Below, in pieces: positions 17,548 to 26,640 of a stretch of DNA of 64,000 nucleotides. The stretch covers positions 492,501 to 556,500 of the forward strand of contig NZ_JASJPW010000001.1 of NCBI RefSeq assembly GCF_030052995.1. The letters run 5' to 3'. The position numbers and the translations under genes were made by a program. The stretch comes from Gemmobacter sp. 24YEA27 (GTDB lineage: Bacteria; Pseudomonadota; Alphaproteobacteria; Rhodobacterales; Rhodobacteraceae). Under the pieces are notes generated by a model. That model was not told the DNA's origin and made no database searches. It worked only from the letters and a program-made list of their open reading frames with translations. How positions within the stretch are numbered: position 1 is the first letter of the stretch; the number at the start of each line of letters is the position of its first letter.

Positions 17548-18468
17548 ATGAAATCCCTCGCCTCCTGGTTCCACCGCCGCGGCTGGCGCGATCTGATCAT
17601 CGGCATCCCCTATCTCTGGCTGATCGTCTTCTTCCTGATCCCCTTCCTCATCGTCGTGGCGATGAGCCTCGCGACCCGCACCCCCACCGCGCCGCCCTTT
17701 GGCTATGGCGGCGAGAACCCGATCCTTAATTTTGACGGCTATGCGCGGCTTTTCACCGAGACCCTCTATATCCGCGCCTTTATCACCTCGCTGATAAATG
17801 CCGCCGTCGCCACGGCGATCTGCCTGATCATCGGCTATCCGATGGCGCTCGGCCTCACCCGGGTTTCGAAATCCTGGCGCAATATTCTTCTGATGCTGGT
17901 GATCCTGCCCTTCTGGACCTCGTTCCTGCTGCGCGTCTACGCCTGGATGGGGATGATGGGGCGGAACTCCTGGTTCAACGGGCTCCTGACCGACATCTGG
18001 AATCTCCTCACCCCGCAATCTTACGCGCTGACCTCGATCCCGATGATGAACAGCAATTTCGCGGTGGTTCTCGTCATGGTCTATTGCTACCTGCCCTTCA
18101 TGATCCTGCCGCTTTACGCCAATCTCGAACGGCTCGATCCGGTGCTGGACGAGGCCGCGATGGATCTCGGCTCAAGGCCTTTCCAGGTCTTCCGCGATGT
18201 CACCCTGCCGCAATCGATACCGGGCATCATCGCGGGCGCCATGCTCGTCTTCATCCCGGCAGCGGGAGAGCTGGTGATCCCCGCCCTCGTCGGCAACCCC
18301 TCTTCGCCGATGATCGGCCGCATCATCTCGGATGAATTCGCGCAGGTCAGGGACTGGCCCATGGCCTCGACCGTCGCCGTGGCGCTTCTGATCCTGATGG
18401 TCGGGCCGACCATGCTTTATTCCCGCTATCAGCAAAAAGCCGAGGGCCGGGCGGAGGAGCGCCCATGA
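17548..18468 (+). CDS. PotB-like ABC transporter permease
   Basis: A 306-residue inner-membrane permease with six predicted transmembrane segments (first at about 17-40, IIGIPYLWLIVFFLIPFLIV). The EAA loop that contacts the ATPase is visible as DEAAMDLGSRPFQVFRDVTL. Position between the ATPase and a second permease matches the potABCD-type arrangement. Start ATG 17548 follows a weak GAGGCC site. It overlaps the next gene by four bases. Confidence 0.9.
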   Translation: MKSLASWFHRRGWRDLIIGIPYLWLIVFFLIPFLIVVAMSLATRTPTAPPFGYGGENPILNFDGYARLFTETLYIRAFITSLINAAVATAICLIIGYPMALGLTRVSKSWRNILLMLVILPFWTSFLLRVYAWMGMMGRNSWFNGLLTDIWNLLTPQSYALTSIPMMNSNFAVVLVMVYCYLPFMILPLYANLERLDPVLDEAAMDLGSRPFQVFRDVTLPQSIPGIIAGAMLVFIPAAGELVIPALVGNPSSPMIGRIISDEFAQVRDWPMASTVAVALLILMVGPTMLYSRYQQKAEGRAEERP

Positions 18469-19304
18469 CCCGCCGCCCCGTCTTTCTGATCACCGTGATG
18501 TGCTTTGGGTTCGCCTTTTTCTACATCCCGATCCTCTCGATGATCATCTATTCCTTCAACGAAAGCCGGCTGGTGACGGTCTGGGGCGGATTCTCAATCA
18601 AATGGTATGTCTCGCTGTTTTCCAATCGCCAGATCGGCGCCGCGCTCTGGCTCTCGTTGCAGATCGCCCTGATCTCGGCCTCGGTCGCGACGGTGCTTGG
18701 CGCCATGGCCGGGATCACGCTGGCGCGGTTTCGCAAATTCCGGGGCCGCACCGCGTTTTCCGGCATGGTCACAGCACCGCTGATCATGCCCGAGGTGATC
18801 ACCGGCATCTCGCTGCTGATCTTCTTCACGCTGCTTGCGAACTGGATCGGCTGGCCGGGGCAGCGCGGTTTCACCACGATCACGCTGGCGCATATCACCT
18901 TCTCGATGGTGTTCGTCACCACCGTGGTCCATTCGCGGATGATCCAGATGGACCGCTCGATCGAAGAGGCCGCGATGGATCTTGGGGCCCGTCCCTGGCA
19001 GGTGCTGAAGGACGTGACACTGCCGGTGATCTCGCCCGCGCTGCTGTCGGGCTGGCTGCTGGCCTTCACCATCTCGCTTGATGATGTGGTGATCACCACC
19101 TTCGTGATGGGGCCGGGATCGACCACGCTTCCCTTGCTGATCTGGTCCAAGGTCAAGCTGGGCGTCACGCCCGATATCAACGCACTCGCCACGCTGATCG
19201 TGGTGATTGTGGGGATCTGCGTTGCCATTGCCGGCTGGCTGATGAGCCGGGCCGAAAGGCGGCGCCTCGCCGAAGAACGCCTCGCTTACCGGAGCAACGG
19301 ATGA
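18465..19304 (+). CDS. PotC-like ABC transporter permease
   Basis: A 279-residue second permease with six hydrophobic segments and an EAA loop EEAAMDLGARPWQVLKDVTL. Together with the preceding permease it forms the membrane channel of the importer. Start ATGA overlap with the upstream gene and an ATGA overlap with the cupin gene downstream show a single translationally coupled operon. Confidence 0.9.
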   Translation: MTRRPVFLITVMCFGFAFFYIPILSMIIYSFNESRLVTVWGGFSIKWYVSLFSNRQIGAALWLSLQIALISASVATVLGAMAGITLARFRKFRGRTAFSGMVTAPLIMPEVITGISLLIFFTLLANWIGWPGQRGFTTITLAHITFSMVFVTTVVHSRMIQMDRSIEEAAMDLGARPWQVLKDVTLPVISPALLSGWLLAFTISLDDVVITTFVMGPGSTTLPLLIWSKVKLGVTPDINALATLIVVIVGICVAIAGWLMSRAERRRLAEERLAYRSNG

Positions 19305-20160
19305 CGGATCTCAGAACCGGCGCGCTATGGCTTGCCCTGGCTGAGCCCGCCGGCCCGCCCGGCTCCGGGCGTCGCCGCTACGGCGCGGCGATGGCGCTCC
19401 ACGCAGCCGGCGCGCTGAGCACCGCCCAGCTCGAGGCTTACCGCGAGGCGGCCACCGCCGATGCCGTCGAGCCATTCCGCGTCATGGCGGATCGCGGGCT
19501 CGCGCCACCCGCCGCGCCCGCGCCCGATGCCGCCGCCCGCCTCGCGCATCTCATGGCCGAGACAGACCGCTGCCTTGCCGCCCTTTCCGGCCCGGGGATT
19601 GCCGAGACCCGAACGCTTCTCGCCCCCGCCCTGCTGCAAAAGCCAGACCCACGCCCCGGGCGCGCAAACCTGGTGGTCGAAACCCATATGGATACCGCAT
19701 TGGAGGCCGCAAAAACCATCGACCCGACACTGGCCGCCGCCATCGCCGCCGCGACGGGGGATCTGACCTGGATCACCTATGACGCCTATCCGCCCGATCA
19801 GATCGGGCCGCATTTTGCCTCTTCCCACGCCTTCTGCTCACTGATCGGCGCAGCCGCGCCCTGGACAGCCAGCGATTTCGACCTTGGCCTCTTCCTCGTC
19901 GCGCCTGGCATTCTCTACCGCGATCATGCCCATCCGCGCCCGAGCTTTACCTGCCGCTCACCGGCCCGCATCGCTGGCGTTTCACCCCTGACGGAGTCTT
20001 CCGCACGCTTCCCGCGCTGCAGCCGGTCTGGAACCCGGCGTTAAAGCCGCATGCGACCCTGACCGGGGCCCTGCCCTTCCTCAGCCTCTTCGCCTGGACC
20101 CGCGATGTCGACCAGCCTGCCCATGTGCTGCCGGCCAGCGACTGGAGCCTTTATGAGTGA
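19301..20160 (+). CDS. DMSP-lyase-like cupin protein (frameshift as read)
   Basis: Restored length 286 residues. The N-terminal helical part (about 1-170) is followed by SSHAFCSLIG and a cupin whose metal motif, once the frame is corrected, reads YRDHAHPAPELYLPLTG: H-x-H-x3-E plus a Tyr two residues on, as in DddQ-type dimethylsulfoniopropionate lyases; a later His (KPHATL) can be the fourth ligand. DddQ cleaves DMSP to acrylate and dimethyl sulfide. The raw sequence lacks one G near 19936 (CCGCG for CCGGCG), which replaces the metal site with an Arg/Ser-rich tail ending at 20044. The true stop at 20158-20160 overlaps the amidohydrolase start. Actual substrate may be another beta-onium carboxylate. 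Confidence 0.75.
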
Positions 20161-21774
20161 CCACCTCCTGATCAATGGCCACATCCATACGATGGACCCG
20201 GCTTTGCCGCAGGCGCGCGCGATCCTGATCCGCGACGGCATTATCGCAGCCGTCGGAGGCGATGACATCGCCGCCCTCGCCCACCCCGAGCACGGATCAC
20301 CGACCTTGGCGGGCGGCTCGTCCTGCCCGGGTTTCAGGATGCCCATACCCATCTCCTCTCCGGCGGCACCGATCTCGCCACCGCTGCACAGCTTTACGAG
20401 GCCGAAGACCTCGCTACGCTGGCACAGCTGATCCGCAGCCATGCCGCAGCTCATCCCGACCTGCCTTTGCTGGTTGGTGCCGGCTGGCAGCCGGGGATTT
20501 TCGGCGACCATAACCTCACCGCCGCCTGGCTTGACCCGCTGACCGGTTCCCGCCCGGCGCTGATCTATGATTCCAGCTTCCACTCCGCCTGTTTCAACTC
20601 TGCCGCACTGGAGATCGCCGGGATCACCGATGACACAAACGATCCGCCCAATGGCCATATCCTGCGGGATGCGACCGGCCAGGCCACCGGCATGTTGCAT
20701 GAAGAAGCGATCCCCTGGGCGCTGGAACGCCTGCCCGGCTTCACCGATGACCAGCTGTTGGCCGGGCTGATGGCAGGCCAGGCCCATGCCAATCGCCATG
20801 GCATCACCGGCGTGATCGACGCCAAAATCACCGCGATCGAGGCGCGGATCTATGCCCGTGCCGCGCGCGAAAACCTCCTCACCCTGCGCGTCGCCGGGGC
20901 GGCCCATGTCTCCGAGGCCGATACTCCGGAAACCGCAGTGGCACGGCTGAGCGCATTGCGCGCCGCCCATCCGGGTCCGGATTTCCACATCAATGCCGCG
21001 AAGTTTTTCATGGACGGCGTGTTCGAGAACCGAACCGCCGCCTGCCTCGTCCCCTATGCCGATGCAGAGGGCGGCAATGCACCCTGCATGTTCCGCCATG
21101 ATCAGACGCTGGCGCTGATGACAGCACTGGATGCCGCGCGCTTTCAGATCCATGTCCATGTGATTGGCGATGCCGCCTGCGCCCGCGCGCTGGACGGGCT
21201 GGAGGCAGCGCTGGCCGCCAATGGTCCCTGGCCCGCCTGCCACCAGATCACTCATCTGCAACTGGTGGCCCCCGCCGATTTCCCCCGCCTCGCGCGGCTC
21301 GCAATGGCGAATATTCAGCCGCTCTGGGCGCGATTCGACCCGAAGATCCCCGATATCGCGCTCGACATGATCGGGCCCGCGCGCCTGCCGCAGACCTATG
21401 CGTTTCGCGACATGGTGAATCTGGGAGCCAGTTTCGCCATGTCGTCGGACTGGCCGGTCTCGACCCTGAACCCGTTCGAGATCATCGAAACCGCCATTAC
21501 CCGCCAGGCGCGCGCCCATGATCATCCCGGCCCGCCCTTCCTGCCTGCTCAGGCGCTCAGTGTGACCGAATGTGTAGCGGGCTATACGATTAACGCCGCC
21601 CGCGCCTCCTGGCGTGACGGCTATAGCGGCCGGCTCTCTCCGGGTTTTTCTGCCGATCTGATCGTGACGGATCTGGATATTTTCAGCTGTGCGCCCGCGC
21701 GGATTTCTGCCACCCGCGTCCTTCTGACCCTGTTCCGGGGACAGGAGGTCTGGCGCGATCCTTCTCTGCGCTGA
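20153..21774 (+). CDS. YtcJ-like metal-dependent amidohydrolase (frameshift as read)
   Basis: Restored length 540 residues, normal for the amidohydrolase-3 (YtcJ) family. The corrected N-terminus gives LLINGHIHTMDPALPQARAI and then the metal motif LPGFQDAHTHL; later motifs are HVIGDAACARAL and MSSDWPVSTLNP. A base is missing around 20293-20295 (CACGGATC should have one more C or G), which otherwise truncates the protein after about 90 residues and leaves an apparently separate frame from 20467. Members hydrolyse amide or related C-N bonds with one or two zinc ions. As last gene of the island it may release the substrate from a conjugate or open a ring. Confidence 0.85.
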
Positions 21775-21853
21775 AAGAACAGATCCCGCATAAACCCATT
21801 CTAAACGCTCTGGCTTGCACAATGCCCCTGATTTTCAGCAAGGGCCGGCAGGC

Positions 21854-22090
21854 ATGTATCCGCTCCATCTCTTCCTCCGGCTCGAAACCGGCACCGGGCG
21901 TGACGACTGGCTGCTCCTCAGCGTGGCAGCGGCGGCGCTTACAACCTTTATAGGCATCTGGCTGAGTTCGGGCGGCGCCGATCAGGTCACGCTCGGTCTG
22001 CGCGGCGTCATCTCGGATGCGGTGTATGAAATCGGCCGCGAGGAAGGGCCAGTGCCCGACCTGCCGCCAGGAGGGGAGGAAATACCGTGA
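21854..22090 (+). CDS. Flp-like type IVb prepilin candidate
   Basis: A 78-residue protein directly before cpaB. A short leader MYPLHLFLRLETG is followed by TGRDDW and a hydrophobic helix LLLSVAAAALTTFIGIWL. With cleavage after the Gly, Asp falls at mature position 5 and Trp at 6, the same places as Glu5-Tyr6 in canonical Flp pilins and Asp5-Trp6 in many Rhodobacteraceae Flp proteins. The tail is longer and more acidic than a standard Flp (about 45 residues after the helix), so it may be a minor pilin. Start 21854 is preferred over 21815. Its TGA overlaps the GTG start of cpaB. Confidence 0.6.
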   Translation: MYPLHLFLRLETGTGRDDWLLLSVAAAALTTFIGIWLSSGGADQVTLGLRGVISDAVYEIGREEGPVPDLPPGGEEIP

Positions 22091-22917
22091 AAGTCAGGAT
22101 TCTGATGCTTATCCTGTTTGGCATCCTGCTCTCTGTGGCCGCGGGTTTCGGGACGTTTCAGTATTCGCGCGCGCTGGAAACGGAACTCGCCACCGCCAGG
22201 GTCAGCCTGCGCGCCTTTGGTGACACCGTGCTGGTGCCGGTACCGGCCCGCGACCTCGCCCCGGGCAGTATCCTCAGCCAGGAAGATTTCCTGCCGGTCA
22301 GGATGCCGGGCAGCTTCCTTCCGGCCAATGTGTTGCAAAAGCTCCCTCCCCCGAGTGAGGGCGGCCTTATCGCGCTGGCCGCAATGCGTCAGGGGGCGCT
22401 CGTCCTGAATGGCGATATTGCCACATCTGCCGGGGGCCCTGATTACGGGTTTATTCTCTCCGGCGATGCCAGGGCCATCGCCATCAAGGCACAAAATCTG
22501 CTGGATTTTATTGATCGGCTGAAACCGGGTGATCCCGTCGACCTGTTATGGACCCGCAATATCGGTGGCGGCACGACTGAGACGCGGATGATCGGCTCGG
22601 CCCTGCGGATCCTCACGCTTCCGGGCAACAGCGGCGAGGGGCCGCTGGCCGATAAAATGATGCTCGAAGGCGCCTCGCAGGACGCGATGCGTGTGGTGGA
22701 GGCATCGTCTTCAGGCGTGTTCAGCATCCTGCCCGCAGCGCGCAAGCTGAGTCTTGAGCACGAAGAATTTGTGGTTGGCCCGGCCGATCTGGCAACTTTG
22801 CCACTGGTGGTACGCGAGGGACAGACCGACGGGATCGCGCAGGTCTCGGCCCGCGCAAGGTGCCAGACAGCCATCGTGCGTGGCGGAGCACGGTCGGTGA
22901 TGGATGTGCCATGCTGA
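22087..22917 (+). CDS. cpaB: Flp pilus assembly protein CpaB/RcpC
   Basis: A 276-residue periplasmic protein of the Tad (tight adherence) pilus machine. One N-terminal membrane segment (residues 4-22, ILMLILFGILLSVAAGF) is followed by an SAF domain (about 50-115, VPVPARDLAPGSILSQEDF) typical of CpaB/RcpC, which is thought to act at the secretin or peptidoglycan. The start is GTG 22087, overlapping the stop of the prepilin-like gene. Its stop overlaps the tadZ start. Confidence 0.88.
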   Translation: MKVRILMLILFGILLSVAAGFGTFQYSRALETELATARVSLRAFGDTVLVPVPARDLAPGSILSQEDFLPVRMPGSFLPANVLQKLPPPSEGGLIALAAMRQGALVLNGDIATSAGGPDYGFILSGDARAIAIKAQNLLDFIDRLKPGDPVDLLWTRNIGGGTTETRMIGSALRILTLPGNSGEGPLADKMMLEGASQDAMRVVEASSSGVFSILPAARKLSLEHEEFVVGPADLATLPLVVREGQTDGIAQVSARARCQTAIVRGGARSVMDVPC

Positions 22918-24263
22918 CAGAGGATCCTGCCCCAACAGCTGAAGACGACGCGCCGCTCAGGATCTGTGCGATCTGCGACGGGTTCGATGCGCTTTTACGG
23001 ATGTCGGCCTGGCTTGTGCATCTGCCGGCGAATGCCATCCGTTCCGATCTGAGCCTGACCGAGGCGCTGGATATGCTGCATCAACCAGAAGCGCAGGATT
23101 TCGACCAGATCATCCTCGCCCCGGATACCGGCAAATCGGTTGCGCCAAAACTGGTGACCGGTGTTTTGCAGGCTGCGGCCAGCCTCAATTGTGAACTTGC
23201 GTTGCTGCTGCCACCCGGCGCGAGGCTGACCCTGCCACAAATCCCCGAGATGCAAATCCATTACGGTCCCCCCTTCGCCCCGCCAGATCGTCGCGCTGAA
23301 CACGAAGCTGACCTTCCAGGCATCGCGCGCGATGAAACCTTACCCTCGCCAGATTCGGCCCGACGCCCGGATGAGGTTGCGCCCCAGACCGGCAGAACCC
23401 TGGTGAGCCGCCTGTTGCGCCGGCAGTCGGTGAATGCCGCGCCGCAGATCAAGGCATTCACCGCGCCCGAGCTGCCGCAGCACCCTTGCCGAATTCTGGC
23501 CTTTCAGCCGGTTGCCGGCGGCGTCGGCGCCACTACGATAGTGGTCAACCTTGCGATCGAGCTCTCTCGCCTGTCTCCGCCTTCGGAAATTTGTCTGATT
23601 GACCTCAATCCGCAATTCGGAAACGTCGGCACCTATCTTGATCTGCCGGCAAATTCGCGGGTGACCGACGCCTATCGGCAGCTTTCGGCGCTGGACTACG
23701 ACTCCTTTCAGTCCTGTCTGCTGCGTCATTCTGACCATCTGCGGGTCTTCACAGCCCCTGCGGAAATCCTGCCGGTCGATGGGATTTCAGAACGGGATCT
23801 GCGCCGCATTCTCGCGCTTGCCCGCGACAGTGCCGATCTGATCCTTCTCGATCTGCCACATCTGATCACCGACTGGAGCGGAACCGCCTGGGCCGAGGCT
23901 GACGCCATTTTCACCACCAGCCGGGCCGATGTGCGCTCGGCCCAGAATATGGCGCGGCTGCTCGCCCTGCTGCGGTCCGAAAGACTCGCCGATGGCCGGC
24001 TCTTTCATCTGCTGAACATGGTGCCGGCCCGACCCGATGCGGGCTGGACCGCCTCGCGAAACGGGTTTGAAACCGGCCTCGGCGCAGGATTCTTCCGCCT
24101 TCTGCCCGATGGCGGCCATGAGGTCGGGGCGGCCTGCAATTCCGGCACTCCCCTGTGGCGGGCGGCTCCTGACAATCCGCTGCGCAAGGTGATCCTCGGT
24201 CTTGGTGAACTCCTGGCGCCAAAGATCGGGCGCCGTCATCTGAATGAAACGGGAACCGCCTGA
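22911..24263 (+). CDS. tadZ: TadZ/CpaE-type pilus-localisation ATPase
   Basis: A 450-residue protein with an N-terminal receiver-like domain (about 18-125) lacking a clear phosphoacceptor context, a Pro-rich linker, and a MinD/ParA-like ATPase domain. The Walker A segment VAGGVGATTIVVNLA lacks the usual Lys before Thr, a deviation seen in TadZ/CpaE proteins. These proteins position the Tad machinery at the cell pole. ATG 22911 overlaps the cpaB stop; the stop overlaps the cpaF ATG (TGATG), so the pilus genes are coupled. Confidence 0.85.
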   Translation: MLTEDPAPTAEDDAPLRICAICDGFDALLRMSAWLVHLPANAIRSDLSLTEALDMLHQPEAQDFDQIILAPDTGKSVAPKLVTGVLQAAASLNCELALLLPPGARLTLPQIPEMQIHYGPPFAPPDRRAEHEADLPGIARDETLPSPDSARRPDEVAPQTGRTLVSRLLRRQSVNAAPQIKAFTAPELPQHPCRILAFQPVAGGVGATTIVVNLAIELSRLSPPSEICLIDLNPQFGNVGTYLDLPANSRVTDAYRQLSALDYDSFQSCLLRHSDHLRVFTAPAEILPVDGISERDLRRILALARDSADLILLDLPHLITDWSGTAWAEADAIFTTSRADVRSAQNMARLLALLRSERLADGRLFHLLNMVPARPDAGWTASRNGFETGLGAGFFRLLPDGGHEVGAACNSGTPLWRAAPDNPLRKVILGLGELLAPKIGRRHLNETGTA

Positions 24264-25650
24264 TGTTCGACAAATTCCGCCAGAGCAAATTCGGCGAGGC
24301 CACGCCGGTCGCCGCACAGAATCTTCCCCTGCCAGGGACGGCCGAAGCCGAGCCCATCCCCTCGACTGACGTTTCTACAGCCAGGCAACGGCGCCGGAAG
24401 CTTGCTGAAATCCGGCAGCAGGCACATCAGCAACTGTTGGAAATCCTGAACCTTTCCGCGCTGGTGCAGGCCTCTGAGGCCGATATTAAGGCCGAGATCG
24501 CTACGGTCCTCAAAGCGCTGATTCCATCGCAAAGTGTGGCCGTCAGCCGCTCGGAACGGGATGGGCTGGTCGAAGACCTCTATTATGAGGTGATGGGCCT
24601 TGGCCCGCTTGAGATCCTGATCAATGATGAGACGGTTTCCGACATTCTGATCAATGGGCCGGAACAGGTTTTCGTAGAACAAGGTGGTCTGCTCGAGATC
24701 ACCGATGTGCAATTCCAGGATGAGGCGCATCTGCGGCGCATCCTGCAAAAGATTGTCGGCATGGCGGGCCGGCGGCTCGACGAATCGACGCCCTATGTCG
24801 ATTCCCGTCTGCCTGACGGGTCGCGGCTCAATGCGGTCATCGCGCCGATCGCGCTGGGCGGCACGCTGGTTTCGATCCGCAAGTTCCGCAAAGACAAGCT
24901 GAGCCTTGAACAACTGACCTTTCTCGGCGCCATGAGCGATAAGATGGCCATATACCTGCGTGCCGCCGTCGCCTGCCGGCTGAATATCGTGATCTCGGGC
25001 GGCACGGGATCGGGGAAAACCACGCTGATGAACGCGCTTTCGGCCTTTATTGGCAAGCGGGAGCGGATCATCACCGTCGAAGACACCGCCGAGTTGCAAT
25101 TGCAGCAGGCGCATATCGGCCGGATGGAAAGCCGGCCCGCGAATATCGAAGGCAAAGGCGCCATCACCCAGCGGGATTGTCTGAGGAATGCCCTGCGGAT
25201 GCGCCCCGACCGGATCATCGTGGGCGAGACCCGCGGCGATGAGGTGATCGACATGCTGCAGGCAATGAATACCGGTCATGATGGCTCGATGACCACGATC
25301 CACGCCAACTCCGCCCGTGACGCCACCAGCCGGCTGGAAAACATGGTCGCGATGTCGGGCGTTGAGATCCCGCTCGGCGCGTTGCGGCGCCAGGTCGCAA
25401 GCGCGGTCAATCTGATCGTGCAGGTCAACCGGCTGCAAGACGGCAGCCGCAAAGTGACCTCCATCACAGAAGTCACCGGCTGCGAAGGCGAGGTTATGAC
25501 CATGCAGGAGCTGTTCTTCTTTGAGCATACCGGCGTCACCCCGGATGGCAGGGTCGAGGGCGATTACGGCACGTCAGGGGTGCGCTCGGCCTGGTCCGAC
25601 CGCTTCCGACGCTGGGGGATTTCCCTTCCCCCGACCTCTACGGGGTATGA
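24263..25650 (+). CDS. cpaF: Tad pilus secretion ATPase TadA/CpaF (frameshift at 3' end as read)
   Basis: Restored length 462 residues. A hexameric ATPase that powers Flp pilus export. The VirB11-like core includes NDETVSDILINGPEQVFVE, Walker A SGGTGSGKTTL, the Asp box TVEDTAELQL, Walker B RMRPDRIIVGETRG and the His box GSMTTIHANS. The C run 25628-25632 lacks one C: the correction ends the protein ISLPPDLYGV with a stop at 25648-25650, overlapping the tadB ATG, while the raw frame runs on 180 meaningless codons through tadB. The break touches only the last eight residues. Confidence 0.93.
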
Positions 25651-26603
25651 CCATGTCGCTTTCCCTGACCTTCGGCCTGATCCTGACCCTCGGCTGCGGC
25701 CTCCTCCTGCTGGCCCTGTGGCAGATCTCGGAGCTTGGCCCACGGCGCAGGCGGCTTATGGCGATCCGGCGTTTCTCGGGGCAGGTCCGCAGCGAGGACC
25801 CGCTGCTGGAAGCGGCCGATGCCATCGCACTCCGCCGGGACGGGTTGCACAAAAGCTGGCTGGGCCTGTCTGGTGCGGCCGCCGGCGGGCGGGCAGATGT
25901 GCTGCCCCGCCATCTCGCCCTGATCCTCGTCCTCACGGTTACCACGGTTGTGACATTGCTGGCGCATGTCATCCTTGGACTCGGGCTCGCGATCGGGGTT
26001 GCCTGCGGCCTGATCCTCGCCGTGACCATCTGGATCCTGCAGGTCCGGCGTCTGATCCACCGTCGCGCCCTGGCCATCGAGGAAGCCCTTCCCGAAGCTA
26101 TGGATCTGATCGTGCGTTCGCTCAGGGTGGGCCAGCCGGTGGGTCCGGCCGTTCAGACCGCCGGGAAAGAGCTCAGCGGCCCGATTGCGGAAGAGTTCTC
26201 TGAAACCTCGGCGCGGATCAGCTATGGCCAGGAACCGGTGAGCGCATTGCGCGACATGGCAAACAGAACGGACTGTCAGGGCCTGCGCTTTTTCGCGGCG
26301 GCAGTTGCGATCCAGTCCAACACCGGCGGTAATCTCGCCGAAGTGCTGGACCGGCTCGCCGCCATCGCGCGCGGGCGACAGCAATTGCACCGCAAGGTGC
26401 GCTCCATCACCTCGGAAGCGAAATGGTCCGGGCGGTTTCTGTCTTTTTTCCCGCTGGGCGCAACGGGGATGCTTCTTATGGTAAACCCTGATTATTTCTC
26501 GGAAATATCTGACAAACCTTTCTTTTTGCCAATGCTGGGCCTGGTGGGGACTTTGCTCTTTCTCAACATTCTCTTCATGCGCTGGCTGGTCAAAGTGGAA
26601 TGA
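25647..26603 (+). CDS. tadB: Tad pilus inner-membrane platform protein TadB
   Basis: A 318-residue GspF-like membrane protein. Hydrophobic segments lie near residues 5-22, about 95-140 and 285-312, with a cytoplasmic type II secretion F domain between (ALIEEALPEAMDLIVRSLRVG region to RSITSEAKWSGRF). It starts at ATG 25647, overlapping the corrected cpaF stop by three bases. Pairs with TadC to form the pilus platform. Confidence 0.92.
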   Translation: MTMSLSLTFGLILTLGCGLLLLALWQISELGPRRRRLMAIRRFSGQVRSEDPLLEAADAIALRRDGLHKSWLGLSGAAAGGRADVLPRHLALILVLTVTTVVTLLAHVILGLGLAIGVACGLILAVTIWILQVRRLIHRRALAIEEALPEAMDLIVRSLRVGQPVGPAVQTAGKELSGPIAEEFSETSARISYGQEPVSALRDMANRTDCQGLRFFAAAVAIQSNTGGNLAEVLDRLAAIARGRQQLHRKVRSITSEAKWSGRFLSFFPLGATGMLLMVNPDYFSEISDKPFFLPMLGLVGTLLFLNILFMRWLVKVE

Positions 26604-26640
26604 CACGGCAGTTCAGAAATCTGGCAGGCGGATACCGGCA

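Noticed and set aside
20467..21774. Amidohydrolase beginning at the ATG 20467
   Set aside because: It would lack the metal-binding HTH segment; a single-base correction near 20294 connects it to the proper start at 20153.
25651..26203. Extended C-terminus of CpaF reading through tadB
   Set aside because: Arises from one missing C at 25628-25632; the extension has no similarity and overlaps TadB in another frame.
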